Positions 52,470-64,000 are shown, counted from the stretch's first letter. The stretch: DNA of 64,000 nucleotides from Taxillus chinensis (GCA_023512835.1 CM042087.1:41296517-41360516), one strand, 5' to 3'. Notes: generated from the sequence alone by a model not told the origin. A program made the numbers and translations.

Positions 52470-52950
52470 CTCCCAATTAGTACTCACATTGACCCCCTCA
52501 TTTTGGGTTGCAACAGCCCTTTTTACTGTGAATTGCCCGTGTATTGTGCCCCACCACAGCATATTGTCCAGCTGCCCCTGCTCATAACGGTACTGATAAG
52601 TAGTGAAAAATTCATGGAACTCTTCGATATTCCAATCTTGAGCATGTTGAATAAAAGTAACATTACAACACTCCCCAGCCTTGAACTTGGCAACTGACTC
52701 GCGTAGCAAAGAAGTGAGCCCAAAAACTGTAGGAAATGCTGAATGAAGAGACTGATCCCCTCTCCAAACTTCATCCCAAAAATTGGAGGAGTGCTTGCTA
52801 GGCTTCCAAGATACCCAACGAAAAAAAAAATCCACCCACCCTTGCCCTAGGCCTTTCCACAAGCCAACCCCTTGAGGGTCTCGTATCTGTCTCAATGTCC
52901 ATTTGAAGAAACATGTTGAATTAAAATTTGTTGAAATTAGTGAAAATTTG
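52470..52950 (-). mobile_element. L1-type LINE ORF2 C-terminal fragment
   Basis: The minus strand encodes RDPQGVGLWKGLGQGWVDF, then FWDEVWRGDQSLHSAFP, then QDWNIEEFHEFF and WWGTIHGQFTVKRA. This order (LWK...W..F.R, FW.D.W.GD..L...FP, DWE......W....GxFxVK) is that of plant L1 reverse transcriptases after the catalytic core. The frame is open for 166 codons, but the catalytic part is missing. It lies in the presumed intron between 50674 and 54615, antisense to the gene. Confidence 0.8.
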
Positions 52951-54614
52951 GATAGTCCCATAATGATCTAAATGACAATACTAAAAGAAATAGGTGAACT
53001 ATAAATATTATTAATTTGGTGATGGAGTGATCAAACGTCTTCTGGTCTGGATTGTTGATCCGGGTGGGGCTACAAAGGTTAGGTCACACCATGTAAATTT
53101 TCTTGTGTGGAGGATATAGTCCAATTGGTATTGTATTGTCATTGTATGAGAGTTTTGGCGGCTTTCCTCATTGTAATTACTTTCAAAGTGTTGTTGTTTA
53201 ATTACTGGAATATTGTGGATTTAGATTAGTGAAGGATAAGCTCAATCACATTAAATAATATAATACCTTGTGAAAATATTTATTTTAATATTATTTTTAT
53301 ATTTTAAGCTCTCTCCTCACAAATTAATTGGGTTGGTGAAAATATTTATCTTAATATTAAAATAAATTTTTGTTAGTGAAACTTGCTCAATAAATTTGGG
53401 CGATCATTGCATTGTTGAGTTTATTGTAGGATTTTTTTTAATTTAATTTATTTTAGCTATTGTTTGGCTATATTTTATTGAGTCTACTATTAGTGCTTTT
53501 ACATGTTCAATTTGGTCCAACTATATCTAATTTTATCAATTTAGTGGTTTTTTTTTAAATTTCTTTTTTCTTCCTTGCACTTCTTAGGTGATTGTTTTTT
53601 AATAAAATCTTTTATCTATAAAAAAAAAGTTTCTTTTTTTGTTATTGTAAATTAGCAATCCTGACTACTATACTTTATTACCTTTGTATGTGTGATGCCG
53701 CTGCTTAACCACCTGCCTTGGTTTCTCTTGTCCTGTGTTATCATCTTATGTGTTATTATCTTAATAGGACATAGCTAATAGCACACGCAACTTTCACTTG
53801 GCCATTATATGTGCTAAAATGCTTGTAGGTTACAGGTTTATGCTTAAGTTGATATCCTGGATGCACTTTTTCCCCTGAATAAGTCACTTCTTACACTTTG
53901 TTTTGTGTTTCTTCAAGACATAAAATACCCTTGCATAATTGAGTTTGTGATCAACTAGACAAAACTAGAATCCACTCATCAACAGAAACGAGACCTTGTA
54001 TTTTCAAATGACTGTTGGTCTCCTAGTTATATTAAGATGTAAGAGCGAGAGAACATATTAAGTGATGAAGCATGAGACAGAAAATTATTGGTTTAAACAT
54101 TTAATGGAGGGTCCACGTGACTTACGCATGGTTTAAAGTTTAGCCTTTTCCTGCTGAGATGTTTCAGGGACTTCCACTCTTCCGTTGTCCTTTAGAGAAT
54201 TATGTCATAAGCATGGTTGTTTTTCATTTAAAGGAATTTACGGAATTATATCATTAGGCATGGTTGTCCTTCATTTTAAAGGAAGTTAAAATGTTCAAAA
54301 AAGTGTTTTTAGCTTCATTATTAATAAGGGCCTACATTTCCATTTGGCCATTGTTAGGTCCCTTGCATGGTGTAGAATCGTTGTTCTACTTGGCAAGACA
54401 TGCAAGTAAGGGGAATTGAAATAAAACTTTGCTGCTTGTGTTTTTATTTTGCAGATATCAAATTGTTATGTTCCTTATGTTGTACATTGTTTGGGCTAAT
54501 TTAGTGAGTTTTGATTTATAATAGAGATGTTGCATGAAACTGTCGGACTAATTAGATTTTTTTCCCATCACCTTCCTCCACAGACATGCAAAATGGTAGT
54601 TCCCTTTTTATCAG

Positions 54615-55511
54615 GGGGACGAATTCCATGATGAGCTGCCATATGCCTTCAAGATGAATGGATTCTCCACTGTTGACGGCTTTGTGGAGATAACTGAATC
54701 CTTCGGGGAAATGATAAAGTACGTGGCAAATGAACCCTCGGTTGGACTTTTCTATGTCCAACAGCATGCTCAGAATGCTGTGCCCAACCTCGTTGCTCTC
54801 AACAATAATGTCACTGAGAAGTCTCGCATAACCACCTTGCACGCCCAAGATTTAGATGATTCCGTTACCGTGGTGAGGTCTATGAAAGAACATGGGCTGC
54901 CCATTGCTGGTGATATGATCAAAGATATTAAGAGCTCTCTACTTTTAATGTCAAGTAAACAACCACAAACTCCAAGTTTAGGCCTTATGACAGGAAGAAG
55001 AGGATCATGGGGACCATCTGCGTGGGGCCAGACTGCAGTTAATGTCTCGCACGATAACGAGAAAAGCAGTAGCTATTTGTCGACTGTTTTTAAGTCAGCA
55101 AAACAGAAGGCCAGCAAGTTGAAGTGGCCACAACTCGATTCCATTGAAGCGGTGCAAAAAACAAATGGAAGGCCTTTACCTCGTCCACCAGATCTAGCAG
55201 AAGCAATTGAGCCGTGGCAGAGAAAAGAAGAAATGCCATTTTTTTCTCCTCCTCTGACAGAAACAGTTGCCGCTGCTGCTGTGTCACCCGAGGTGGAGGT
55301 GGAATTTGAAGAATTGCCTCCGTCAAGCGAGATATTAGACGCACAACAGGAGCACATACCATATGATGGAATCGCATGGAAATGTAAGGTGTCTCCGGAG
55401 TTGGAAAACTATGATGTGTTCAGGGCCAATAAAGAGGCCAAACTGAAAATGTGGTTGGAAGGTACTGGTAATGTGGATTGTAAAAAAGCAAATGTTATAG
55501 AAGAGCCTTAA
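54615..55511 (+). CDS. BORCS8 / MEF2BNB-like protein, main exon
   Basis: From the ATG at 54654 the frame is 285 aa. With the acceptor TATCAG| at 54614 it extends upstream as GDEFHDELPYAFK in phase 0. Residues 1 to about 100 (STVDGFVEITESFGEMIKYV, ANEPSVGLFYVQQHAQNAVP, HAQDLDDSVTVVRSMKEHGL) match the MEF2BNB/BORCS8 family; in animals this is a subunit of BORC, which positions lysosomes through Arl8. The plant role is not established. The C-terminal half is a plant-type extension with SWGPSAWGQ, STVFKSAKQKASKLKWPQLD, a Pro/Glu-rich linker and DVFRANKEAKLKMWLEGTGN. An in-frame stop at about 54598 bounds the exon on the left. Translation start is uncertain: 54654, or 50633 if the SEC8-like exon is spliced in. 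The last 897 nt contain no intron. Confidence 0.85.
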   Translation, partial: GDEFHDELPYAFKMNGFSTVDGFVEITESFGEMIKYVANEPSVGLFYVQQHAQNAVPNLVALNNNVTEKSRITTLHAQDLDDSVTVVRSMKEHGLPIAGDMIKDIKSSLLLMSSKQPQTPSLGLMTGRRGSWGPSAWGQTAVNVSHDNEKSSSYLSTVFKSAKQKASKLKWPQLDSIEAVQKTNGRPLPRPPDLAEAIEPWQRKEEMPFFSPPLTETVAAAAVSPEVEVEFEELPPSSEILDAQQEHIPYDGIAWKCKVSPELENYDVFRANKEAKLKMWLEGTGNVDCKKANVIEEP

Positions 55512-57479
55512 TACTATTTATGTGCTTTATATTATAAATTTTTAGGTAAACTATAGGAAAGTACTGTGGTTTTCACTATTTGAGCGTTGGTATCCCCACA
55601 TTTAGCGCGTGTAGCGGCATTCATCTCTGTTAACTAAAATTACTTTTCACCAAACTATCCTTCATACTTGCAATTGTGTATTATTTTTCATTTCTTGAGA
55701 ATGGTCCAAGGTGGATGGGCAGTGTGGGATGAAGATGCAGCAACAATTGCTTATTCGGACGACAACTATAATAGGTGGCTGAGGGTGATGGAGGTAGTTG
55801 ATGAAGATCGTGTCGTCTTGGATCTTAATTACACCCGAATAAGTTGATTATGTTGAAAAAAATCAAAATATCATTTTATTCTTCTTTATGTATTTGAAAT
55901 AGTTATTACATTTTGAAGGTGATAACAGAAAATATTATACCGAACTAAAATTTGTTACTATTTTGGGGGTTTGATGTTTTTTTTTTTTTAAATTAGATGG
56001 ATGCATGTCACAGTGTTAGTTTGAATAAAAATAATTAAACTAAAACAAGAGTCAGAGGTATTTAAATCTTGATTAGAATAAAGTTATTGTTTTGAAAATA
56101 TTTTTCATATGTTCTCTTTCCAAATCTAAATTTAATTTTTAAGTGAGATCTAACTTATTTTAAAAATAAAAACTCTTTCCTACACTTTATTACCTAAACC
56201 CACTATATATAATTAATTTTTATGGGATTCAATTTTATTTTTCAAAAAAAAAAACTTTTAAAAAAAATATAATTTTTTAAAACACATTATCCCTCTCCTA
56301 CCAAAACAAATTTATTTTAAAATTTTAAAATTTAAAATCTAACTCCAATAAAGTTACAAATTATTAAACAAAAAAAAAAACATACCCAATGCTCCATATA
56401 TTACTTGTTTTATGTTGTATACTTATATACACCAACCTTTTTCTGTCAACCCCCACTCTCCTTCTTTAAAGATGTTTAATAAAGTAGAATTTACCCTTTT
56501 TATTTGTCTTATACATATTGACTTAATAATATTTTAGTTATTCTTAAATTGTAATATAGGTAGTAATTTTGGGCTATTATCAATCATTTTTTACACATAA
56601 CTTTATGTAAATATAGTCCAAATGCACTTCTTTTTTAAGAGCAAGTGTCCAAATGCACTTCTTTTTTATTGGTGGTGACTTTAAATTAATTTTCATCATA
56701 TTAAATTTAACTTAAGAGCTCGTCGCAATCAAAAATTTTTTTTTTTTAACAATTTAAAAGTAGTGGTGAGCCCATCTAAAAATGAATGATAACACTTATC
56801 ACACAGTTAATAATTATGTAAAATATTATCTAACTACAAAAATAGTAAATGAAATAGGCTACAAAGACAAAGTATCATTTCTCACTGTTTTACCTTTCTT
56901 GTTATTTTCAAACATAATAATGGGGTTTTTTTTGTTCCACACAATCTGTTAATAATGAACTATATCATGTCATGTGTCTACTTAAACACCCATTACTTGC
57001 ATATCACTTACTTTCTTTGACTTTGTTTTTGAAGTGAACTTCCTTTTAGCCTTTGTGGTTGTTCTTGTAAAAAAAATATTCTATGTTTTTGTTCCCAAAC
57101 TTGTTTGAATTTATTAGGATAAGAACAAATATCCAATTTATTTGGTTTTCCATCATTCACTGTAGTCCTATTCTTAGGTAACCAAACCTACTTATATTTG
57201 CTAGCAGTCACTCACAATTTATTCTTAGGTTCTTGAGTCTTTTTCCTATACAATTTTCTTTTTGGATCCCAAAAACTCCTATTGTGATTATACTAGTAGT
57301 TATAATAATTTCTATAACTTGTTATACATGTTATATGTAACCCACAACCTCTTCATATAGCTTTAACACTCGTAATAGTAGCATCTTATTGTAATAGGTG
57401 TCATATAAAGTAACATTTTATCATAATTATATGAATATACTTATAAAATAAAAAATAAAATTATTGAGCATTTGCCAGA
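55512..57479. other. Intergenic with one small unexplained frame
   Basis: AT-rich. At 55701-55847 (plus) a 48-codon frame of protein-like composition begins MVQGGWAVWDEDAATIAYSD and continues through a WLRVMEVVDEDRVVLDL segment. I recognise no family; it could be a transposon or gene fragment. Nothing else coding was seen. Confidence 0.4.
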
Positions 57480-58500
57480 TTCCATGACATATTGAGAAGT
57501 TAAAAGTGACAAAAAGGCTTCCACATAATTTTCATAGATTTGGATAAAACTTATAACATAGTACCTAAAGATATTCTTTAGTGGACTTTGAAAAAGAATG
57601 CATCCTCTATCAAATATTTGAGTTTAATTAATGATATGTATGTTAAAGTTGTAACAAATGTTAGAACTAGTGGTAGATTAATATATTAGTTTTTTTTATT
57701 ATAATAGGGGTGCATCAGGTTCAGTCTTGAGTTTTTTCCTCTTTGCAATAGCAATAGACGTGATAAAAAATACTTGTAAGGATATCTCGAAATGTATGCT
57801 AATTGCTGATGATATTATTTTAAATGATGAGACCAAATAATGAGTTAACAAAAAATTAGACTTGTAATGACAAACTTTGGAGGATTGAAATTTTATATTA
57901 AACTAACTAAAAACCTAACACATGGAAGGTAACTTTATAAAACGAATGAATAACGAACAAAATTTTAATATACTTGATAACGAATAGATACCAGTCACAT
58001 AATGTTTTATGGTCAATAATTCAACACAAAAAAGAGTTTGATGGTGATATTAACCATATGGTTAAAACTGGTGGCTTAAATGAATAAGTGCAGTGAAAGT
58101 TTTGTGTGAATTGCATTTAAATCGAAAGTTTTAGATGACAAGTGTTAGATCTTATTTGTTATATGAAATAGTGTTAGGCTAATTAAAAATAATATATAAA
58201 AAAACTTAGAGTCATTGAGATGTGAATATTATGATAGATATATAGTAAGACTATAATAGATAAGATTTGAAATAAGAATTTTCATTGTATCATTAGAGTA
58301 GCTCCGATTATAAATAAAATAAAATAAAATTACTTATGATGGTTTAAACATCTAGAACATAGGCTAATAAATGCACATGTTAAAAAAGCAGAGAAAATTA
58401 ACATTGAACAAAATAAAAAATTAAGAAAAAAGAGAGACTTGAATAAAAGTAATCACAAAAGATTTAAAATTAACAGATTTGGAAGAAAACATTATAATCG
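57480..58500 (+). mobile_element. Degenerate RTE-like LINE at the duplication boundary
   Basis: Plus-strand fragments include KDIL.WTLKKNASSIKYLSL, INDMYVKVVTNVRTSG, GASGSVLSFFLFAIAIDVI and CMLIADDIILNDET. These follow LINE reverse transcriptase blocks including the catalytic ADD (FADDIVL). Further decayed blocks extend to about 58500. Many stops are present. The element ends within a few bases of the start of duplicated segment copy B. Confidence 0.8.
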
Positions 58501-60006
58501 CTGGGAAGAAAAAGAAGAAAAAAAAACATAAGTTAATTTATATATAAAAAAAATACGAATGCCGAATGATAAATATATCATACAATCAATCAGGTACTGA
58601 AAGAGATGCAATTAGGTGCACCAATCTTAATCCATTTTTTTTATATTTTTAAATAAACATTACTTTTTAAAAAAATACTAAAAAAATAATTAATATATAA
58701 CTTCGATTATAATTAATGTTCATACTTGCGGAGTATCAACTTTAACACAATTAAATTCAATTTAATTACATGTTTTAATCAAACTTTTGTGAAATCTTAA
58801 CTAATGTAACTCTTTATCCTGTAAAAAACGTGTCAGTGGCCAGAATTCCACGTTATCAAAAATAAAAAAAATAAAAAAAATAACGCCACTTCACCCCGGC
58901 CTACTTGACCAATTAGCAGATTAGGCTAATTTTTAGAACAAAGCAACCAATGAACATGATATAGATGAGTATTATTTACTCCAATTAAAAATGGAAGGTT
59001 ATTTACTTTTACACTCATAAGTTAAAATTGCATGGCAACACCCTTATCATGTCATCATCACTCCTATTTAAGTTCATTAGGTATTTATTCTTTATCGATA
59101 TTTTATCACTTACACTTACTATACAACGGCTTATAAAACTTTAAAACACATCGTGCGATATATGATTATATTTTTTTAAAATAAGTTAATTCTATAATGC
59201 CTACGACAATGAGGATTCAGAAAGTTTAATTAAAAAACTTGAGCCCCTTAATAAGATTTGGAAGGCCATGCATGAGCTCAACCAGTTCTTAAAAGCACAT
59301 GCCGGAAGTAGAGGGAGAGATCGAAGGGCTACAGATTGAGAAAGAGAGGGTTAGAAAAATATGATTAATAAATGAATTTACATAATTTAATAATTTATAA
59401 TAGTGGCCTTGATCTTTCCCTGTCTGGTGTACGTCCTTGCCCTGCCCTCCTATATAATATATAGCCACCACAACCTTGGTTGCCTCATGCCTGGTATATC
59501 ACGAGCGCGGGAAGCATTTTCGTAGCCCTCTACAATTCGGAACCGAGACAGGCTCAGTTCAAAATTGGGAATTAAGCACGGAAAATTATTTTTTGATGCA
59601 CGTACAACACATTGGATTCAATATAAACTTTTTATTCATATAACCATTGAGATTAAGCCGGTTTATTTGGTTTTGGAACGTGTAATCAGTAACATTACGT
59701 ACTAATTGATCGGGTCTAACCTCAAAATGCAGCCGTTAAATTAAACTTGATGTCCTTGATTAATTACACGAGACACTAGCCTTTTACATAAAAGAGTAAG
59801 ACATACCAAATGAGAACGTGAGCTAAAGTTATTATTGTAAAAACTTTTAATTTGACCAAACGACATGTTTTAAACTTTTATTTAATTATAACTGAAGTTA
59901 TAATTAAATAAAAATTTAATATATACCGTTATAATATCCATGCTAAAGTTATTACAATAAAAACTTATTAGGTTCACAATTTACATGTATACATATGCAT
60001 GCTTTC

Positions 60007-61301
60007 CTATGCTACTGGAAGGCTACTGGGAGGCATACTGATGGTAACATTTGGGTGGGGTTCGTTTTGCTGATGTTCAATCTTGTTTCTGAGTTGGGCT
60101 TGCTTGATCTCTCCATAAAAGTAGGACATGAAGCCCCAGAGGGAGAGGGTGAGAGCTATCCCCTTTTCTGGCTCAAACTTTTCCTTGAAGAAGATGACCG
60201 ACAATACTTGAGTCACTGGGAGGAACACTGCCTGCAGGATGGCAGAGAACAAGGAGGAGGTACACAAGATCATCCCAGCAGCCCCAACGGAACACATCTG
60301 CCACAGTATTGCCGTCCACACCAGCACCGCGTAGTACTTGGTTTCACCCAGCGTGTATTCCCTTGCTTCGCTCGGAATTGCCTGCGCGGGAGTAAAACCA
60401 GAAAGTATGTAAATCAACTAACTCGTGCGTTGTCATGTCATATATGGAAAGGCAATCAATTAATAATAATGGGATTTTTAATTAATTTTAGCCATTTTGC
60501 TGCTGACCTTGAAGTCATGGTTGACCCACATGCCAACGGTGCTACAGGCAGTGGCCACCAAGCCCATGACCATCTGAATCTCCAGCAGCAGTGAAGAGCA
60601 CACTCTCTGCTTCGCTTTCTGAAACGTGAGCTCCAGCAGAGGCTGCCCCAGGCCGGTAAGAACCGCAGAGGCCACCGACATGATGAACCCCAAGTTGTAC
60701 GCCTTGGCGGACTCACCAGCAGGGAGGTCGCCACCGGACCGCACGGCCAGAACCACCTCTGATATGGTCAGCAAAATGATCGCGTTCACCGAAGAAGCGG
60801 TGAACCGCTGCTTCACGAGAAGGAAGGCAAACCCGGCGGTGAAGATGAGGCCGGTGGGGAGGATGAGGGCGGAGGTAGAAGCAGGGAGGCGCGCGACGCC
60901 GTAGGCGTAGAGGTAGTTGGATATGCTGGTGAGGATACCTAGGACGGTGGAGGCACCGAGCGTGGTGCGCTCGATGATGAGGAGCTTGGCGGATGGTCCT
61001 TGGTCGGTGCGGCGGCGGACGTAGGAGAAGAGGAGAGGGGGAGTAGGATGGGAAAGGCGGCGCTCTGAAGCCAGCTGGAGAACCAAATGCGTTTGCCGCC
61101 ATGGAGGAAGTAGAGCCGGGTGATGAGTGGTGAGCCGGAGTTTCCTACGGCCACCAGGAGCACGCAGGGCAGGAGCAGGTGGACCATGTTCCGGCTGCCG
61201 CCCATGTCGCACGTCATGGCATCGCGGTGGTTGTGAGCAGCAGCAAGACCATCGTCGGTTTGAAGCGTGTTCATGTTTATGTTACATATGTTCCTCACCA
61301 C
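60007..61301 (-). pseudogene. Purine permease copy B, frameshifted
   Basis: Same two exons as the intact copy (about 61301-60508 and 60381-60007), nearly identical except for one missing G in a homopolymer: five Gs at 61037-61041 versus six at 42906-42911. On the coding strand this turns LLPPLLFSYVRRR into LLPLSSSPTSAAA and stops translation after 120 residues, inside the first third of the transporter. A visible synonymous change also exists (GGC for GGT-type, near 60645). TATA box, splice sites and the C-terminal frame are otherwise preserved. So it is a very young pseudogene, or the deletion is a homopolymer sequencing or assembly error. Downstream frames starting at other ATGs would lack the first helices. 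Confidence 0.85.
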
Positions 61302-61331
61302 TCTCTCCCTTGTCGCTGCTGGTGTGTCTTG

Positions 61332-61338
61332 TTTTATA
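61332..61338 (-). promoter_or_regulatory. TATA box, purine permease copy B
   Basis: TATAAAA on the minus strand in the same position relative to the ATG as in copy A, so the promoter proximal region was duplicated intact. Confidence 0.55.
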
Positions 61339-62140
61339 AGTGGGTGGTTAGGTTAGTCGTGGTTGGTGACGGACACATATTAAAAGAGAAAGTGTACCTG
61401 CTGCCGCTGCAAGTACATATATTAAAAGAGAGAGTGTACCTGCAAGCGCTTGTTCTTTTTTCTTTTCCTTTTTTGCTAATCGTGGAAAGAATTGTACATT
61501 TGCAAGCTACCCAAGCTGCCACACTTCCTAAGTCAAAGCTTTATACACTTGCAGAATAAGTTTAGTATTTGTGAAATGGTCTAAACTTTTGAAGGCCCTA
61601 GTGTTCTAGAAGAAGAAAATTTTAATTTTTTTTATATAAACATTTAGCATATATATGCTTTGTGACATATTTAAATCAAACTCATATACATACATAAGAT
61701 TGTGGGTAATAAAACTCGTGTATTATAATATTGCTTGTTTTATGTTTGCGGTTTTATAATTTTAAAATGCACTGTAACATTATCATCAATGTATTTCAGG
61801 GATAACACTTTTAATAATTTTTTTCTTTTCTCACATATTAAATCACATGGGTGAGAAGCACACTTATGAAATCACTGTAACATTTCTTTTATGGATTGAG
61901 CCACCGTATCAAATCACACATTATACGATAAAAACACATTTATAGAACAATTATAACTTATTTTTTAGTTATTGAGTTATCATTGTGCAAAATTATCAAT
62001 GTCATTTTTTCAGCTTTTCCTCAATTGAAATTTTAAATTAAGTTTTCAACATGTAGGATCACTGATTTGATATCCTACCGACATGACAATGAATATTCAT
62101 ATTTTGTTATCCGATATTATTACACTAATGTATTTACAAT

Positions 62141-62774
62141 TTGCTAGTACAAGAGTTTAATATTCAAACAACTCTATCATTGATTCAGCAACATTCCAAT
62201 CATCTAGATCATTTTTTCCTTCAAGAAAGCATCAACATCCTTTTTATTAACATTATAATAAACATGAGCATACTCTTACTATATGCTTCCAAATTCATGG
62301 TTTTCCAAAAAACAATTGAAGAAATCAAGCCACCTTCATCTACTTCGGCAATTTTTGCTACTTAATTAATGCTTGAATAATACAACAAGCTTTTTGTGCC
62401 TGTATCTAAAGATGGTTGATCATCAATCTGTTTGGCAGGTACAATTCTCCTGTATTATTATGGCTTCTAACATATGTACATCTATTTCATTTTTTTCTTC
62501 ATATTTTAATGTTCATAAAAATATGCCAATTCAATTGTCCGATAGTTCTCATGCATACATGACAAACATAGGGACAATTCATTGTTCATCATTACTTATT
62601 TCAATAGCCTCTTTCACATTCTTTCCTTTCAATTTGTTATCTATTTCACAATTCACAAATCCAATAAAATGTAATGTATCCTTTTCATATATCCTCTTAA
62701 TGTATTTGTTTGGACCGAGTAACAAAGTTGGGGTAGTGCTCAAAATCGTTTTTTTTTATTTGATGCTAATTTAG
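62141..62774 (+). mobile_element. Possible Copia gag/pre-integrase remnant (copy B)
   Basis: Duplicate of 44005-44695. The short stretch around 62440-62463 differs in length and sequence from copy A, which fuses upstream and downstream frames into one 133-codon frame here. That does not make it a functional gene. Confidence 0.4.
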
Positions 62775-64000
62775 TTTTTAATTATATTTTTTCTTTCTAT
62801 AATTATCATTAATTAATTTTGATTAATGGTCATCTTAGTCATGTATCTAGGTCTCGTTTAATTTTATTATCAATAACTTTTCAGGTGTTATTTCAAATAA
62901 AGTTTTTTGTTTTTTTATTTATCTAGGAGTTATATTGAATTGTAATTTAAAAATAATGTATATTGTAATAGAAAAGAAAATGTATTTAAAAAAATATATA
63001 TTTTTTATAATTTCATTTAAAAAAATATAATACAGTAATAAAATAAAGTAAAATAAAAAAATTTATCCCCCAAAAAAATTAATTATAAAAACGTTATATA
63101 AATTTATTAAAAAAATTACTATTTTTTAAAAAATAGTGTTATTATTAATTTTGAATTGGCGTGTGACCCACTATTTTTTAAATTAACATTCAATCCCATT
63201 TGTACCAATCACACTGTATTTGATATAGTTTGATAATATTATACTTTTAATAAAAGCTGTGTTTTTAGTTATACTAGAAAAAAAAATTATGAAAATAAGC
63301 AAGTGAGTATTTAATAAATGATAATTTTAAAAGTGCAATAGATTTTAAAGTATGTAATAGATGTGTGTCAAATTTAAATGAAATTTATTGTGAAGGCTTA
63401 AAAGGTAAAATTATCATTAATTTTAAATACATATTTTTTTTACTTTTACTTTTAATTTTAAATAAATTTAATATTAATATTTTATAAAAATTTAAAATTC
63501 TTTTCTAAAAAAAACATTTTTGAAAAACAACCTTTAAACTAATTTCCCAAAGCAAAAACCCTTTTATATTTTTTTTTAAAATTTATCAATTTTATCGCTT
63601 TACTTCCAATTCGCAAAAACATCTTCGAATTCTGGGTCTCATGCGGGCACACTATCGCAGGGGAATGTTCGGCGCTGATACATTGGCCGGAGACGGAGGG
63701 GCCTGATGTCTCCTTCAAGACCTTCCATCAGGATTCTGGGCTATAATAACTTTTTAATCATATTTAAATAAAATTATAATTATAGATAAATTTAATTAAT
63801 ATGATAACTAAGCTATTTAAAAATTATTAATCAAACATTGTTTAGCTAAGCTATCGCTAGAGCTAACCCATTGAACTGAATTTTGACAGTGAAATCGATC
63901 AGAGTACGACATAAGTAGAATATATTGACCCAACATATGTACGGTATAATTTATATTTTGCTAGTTTTACGTATGTATTTATCCAATGGAAAAGAAAAGG

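Larger units (their letters stand above)
58507..64000. repeat. Duplicated segment, copy B (continues beyond right edge)
   Basis: Matches 40377-45889 from the AAAGAAGAAA boundary to the window end. The 58507-61440 part differs from copy A by only a few changes. From about 61470 onward, substitutions and indels become frequent, for example the altered stretch at 62440-62463. Confidence 0.95.

Noticed and set aside
1..64000. tRNA, rRNA and other structural RNA genes
   Set aside because: I looked for T-arm-like GGTTCGA boxes and 5S-like internal promoters, including in the TRIM LTRs, and found none I could support by eye; a covariance-model scan would be decisive.

Overview
The window is nuclear DNA of a flowering plant, almost certainly a eudicot. 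It is AT-rich with large introns, GT-AG splice sites and plant-type retroelements (Copia, L1-like and RTE-like LINEs, a TRIM element, a large solo LTR, MITE-like DNA). All recognisable proteins are plant families. I cannot name the species; transposon-swollen introns and long AT-rich spacers suggest a medium or large, perhaps woody, genome. Exon coordinates come from homology recalled from memory plus splice-site and reading-phase bookkeeping done by eye.

Layout. (1) 665-16996, minus: 5' two-thirds of a UTP25 (digestive organ expansion factor) gene, running off the left edge. Its introns hold a dead Copia element, several LINE remnants, a tandem duplication and an unclassified repeat. (2) 18587-25587, minus: complete Pumilio RNA-binding protein gene, ten coding exons, about 1020 aa, eight canonical PUM repeats; a spliced 5' leader exon probably lies near 27.2-27.45 kb. 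(3) 28442-33003, minus: complete AVT1-type vacuolar amino-acid transporter gene, twelve coding exons, 560 aa, with a U12-type AT-AC intron beside a 20-nt exon. (4) 35.3-38.6 kb: a TRIM element with 176-bp LTRs, followed by a 2.55-kb solo LTR with a perfect 5-bp target-site duplication. (5) 41876-43171, minus: two-exon purine permease gene. (6) 46843-47794, plus: two-exon citrate-binding-protein-like gene with a signal peptide. (7) 49.5-55.5 kb, plus: BORCS8/MEF2BNB-like gene whose apparent first coding exon (50633-50674) resembles the start of exocyst subunit SEC8. (8) 57.5-58.5 kb: decayed LINE. (9) 58507-64000: second copy of 40377-45889, with a purine permease copy that carries a one-base frameshift.

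The genes do not form a pathway. They are independent housekeeping and transport genes: ribosome biogenesis (UTP25), mRNA control (Pumilio), vacuolar amino-acid export (AVT1), purine or cytokinin uptake (PUP), a secreted or vacuolar citrate-binding-like protein, and a lysosome/vacuole-positioning-complex-like protein. The most interesting signals are the recent, probably tandem, duplication of about 18.1 kb, the SEC8-like exon in phase with the BORCS8-like gene, and the U12 intron.
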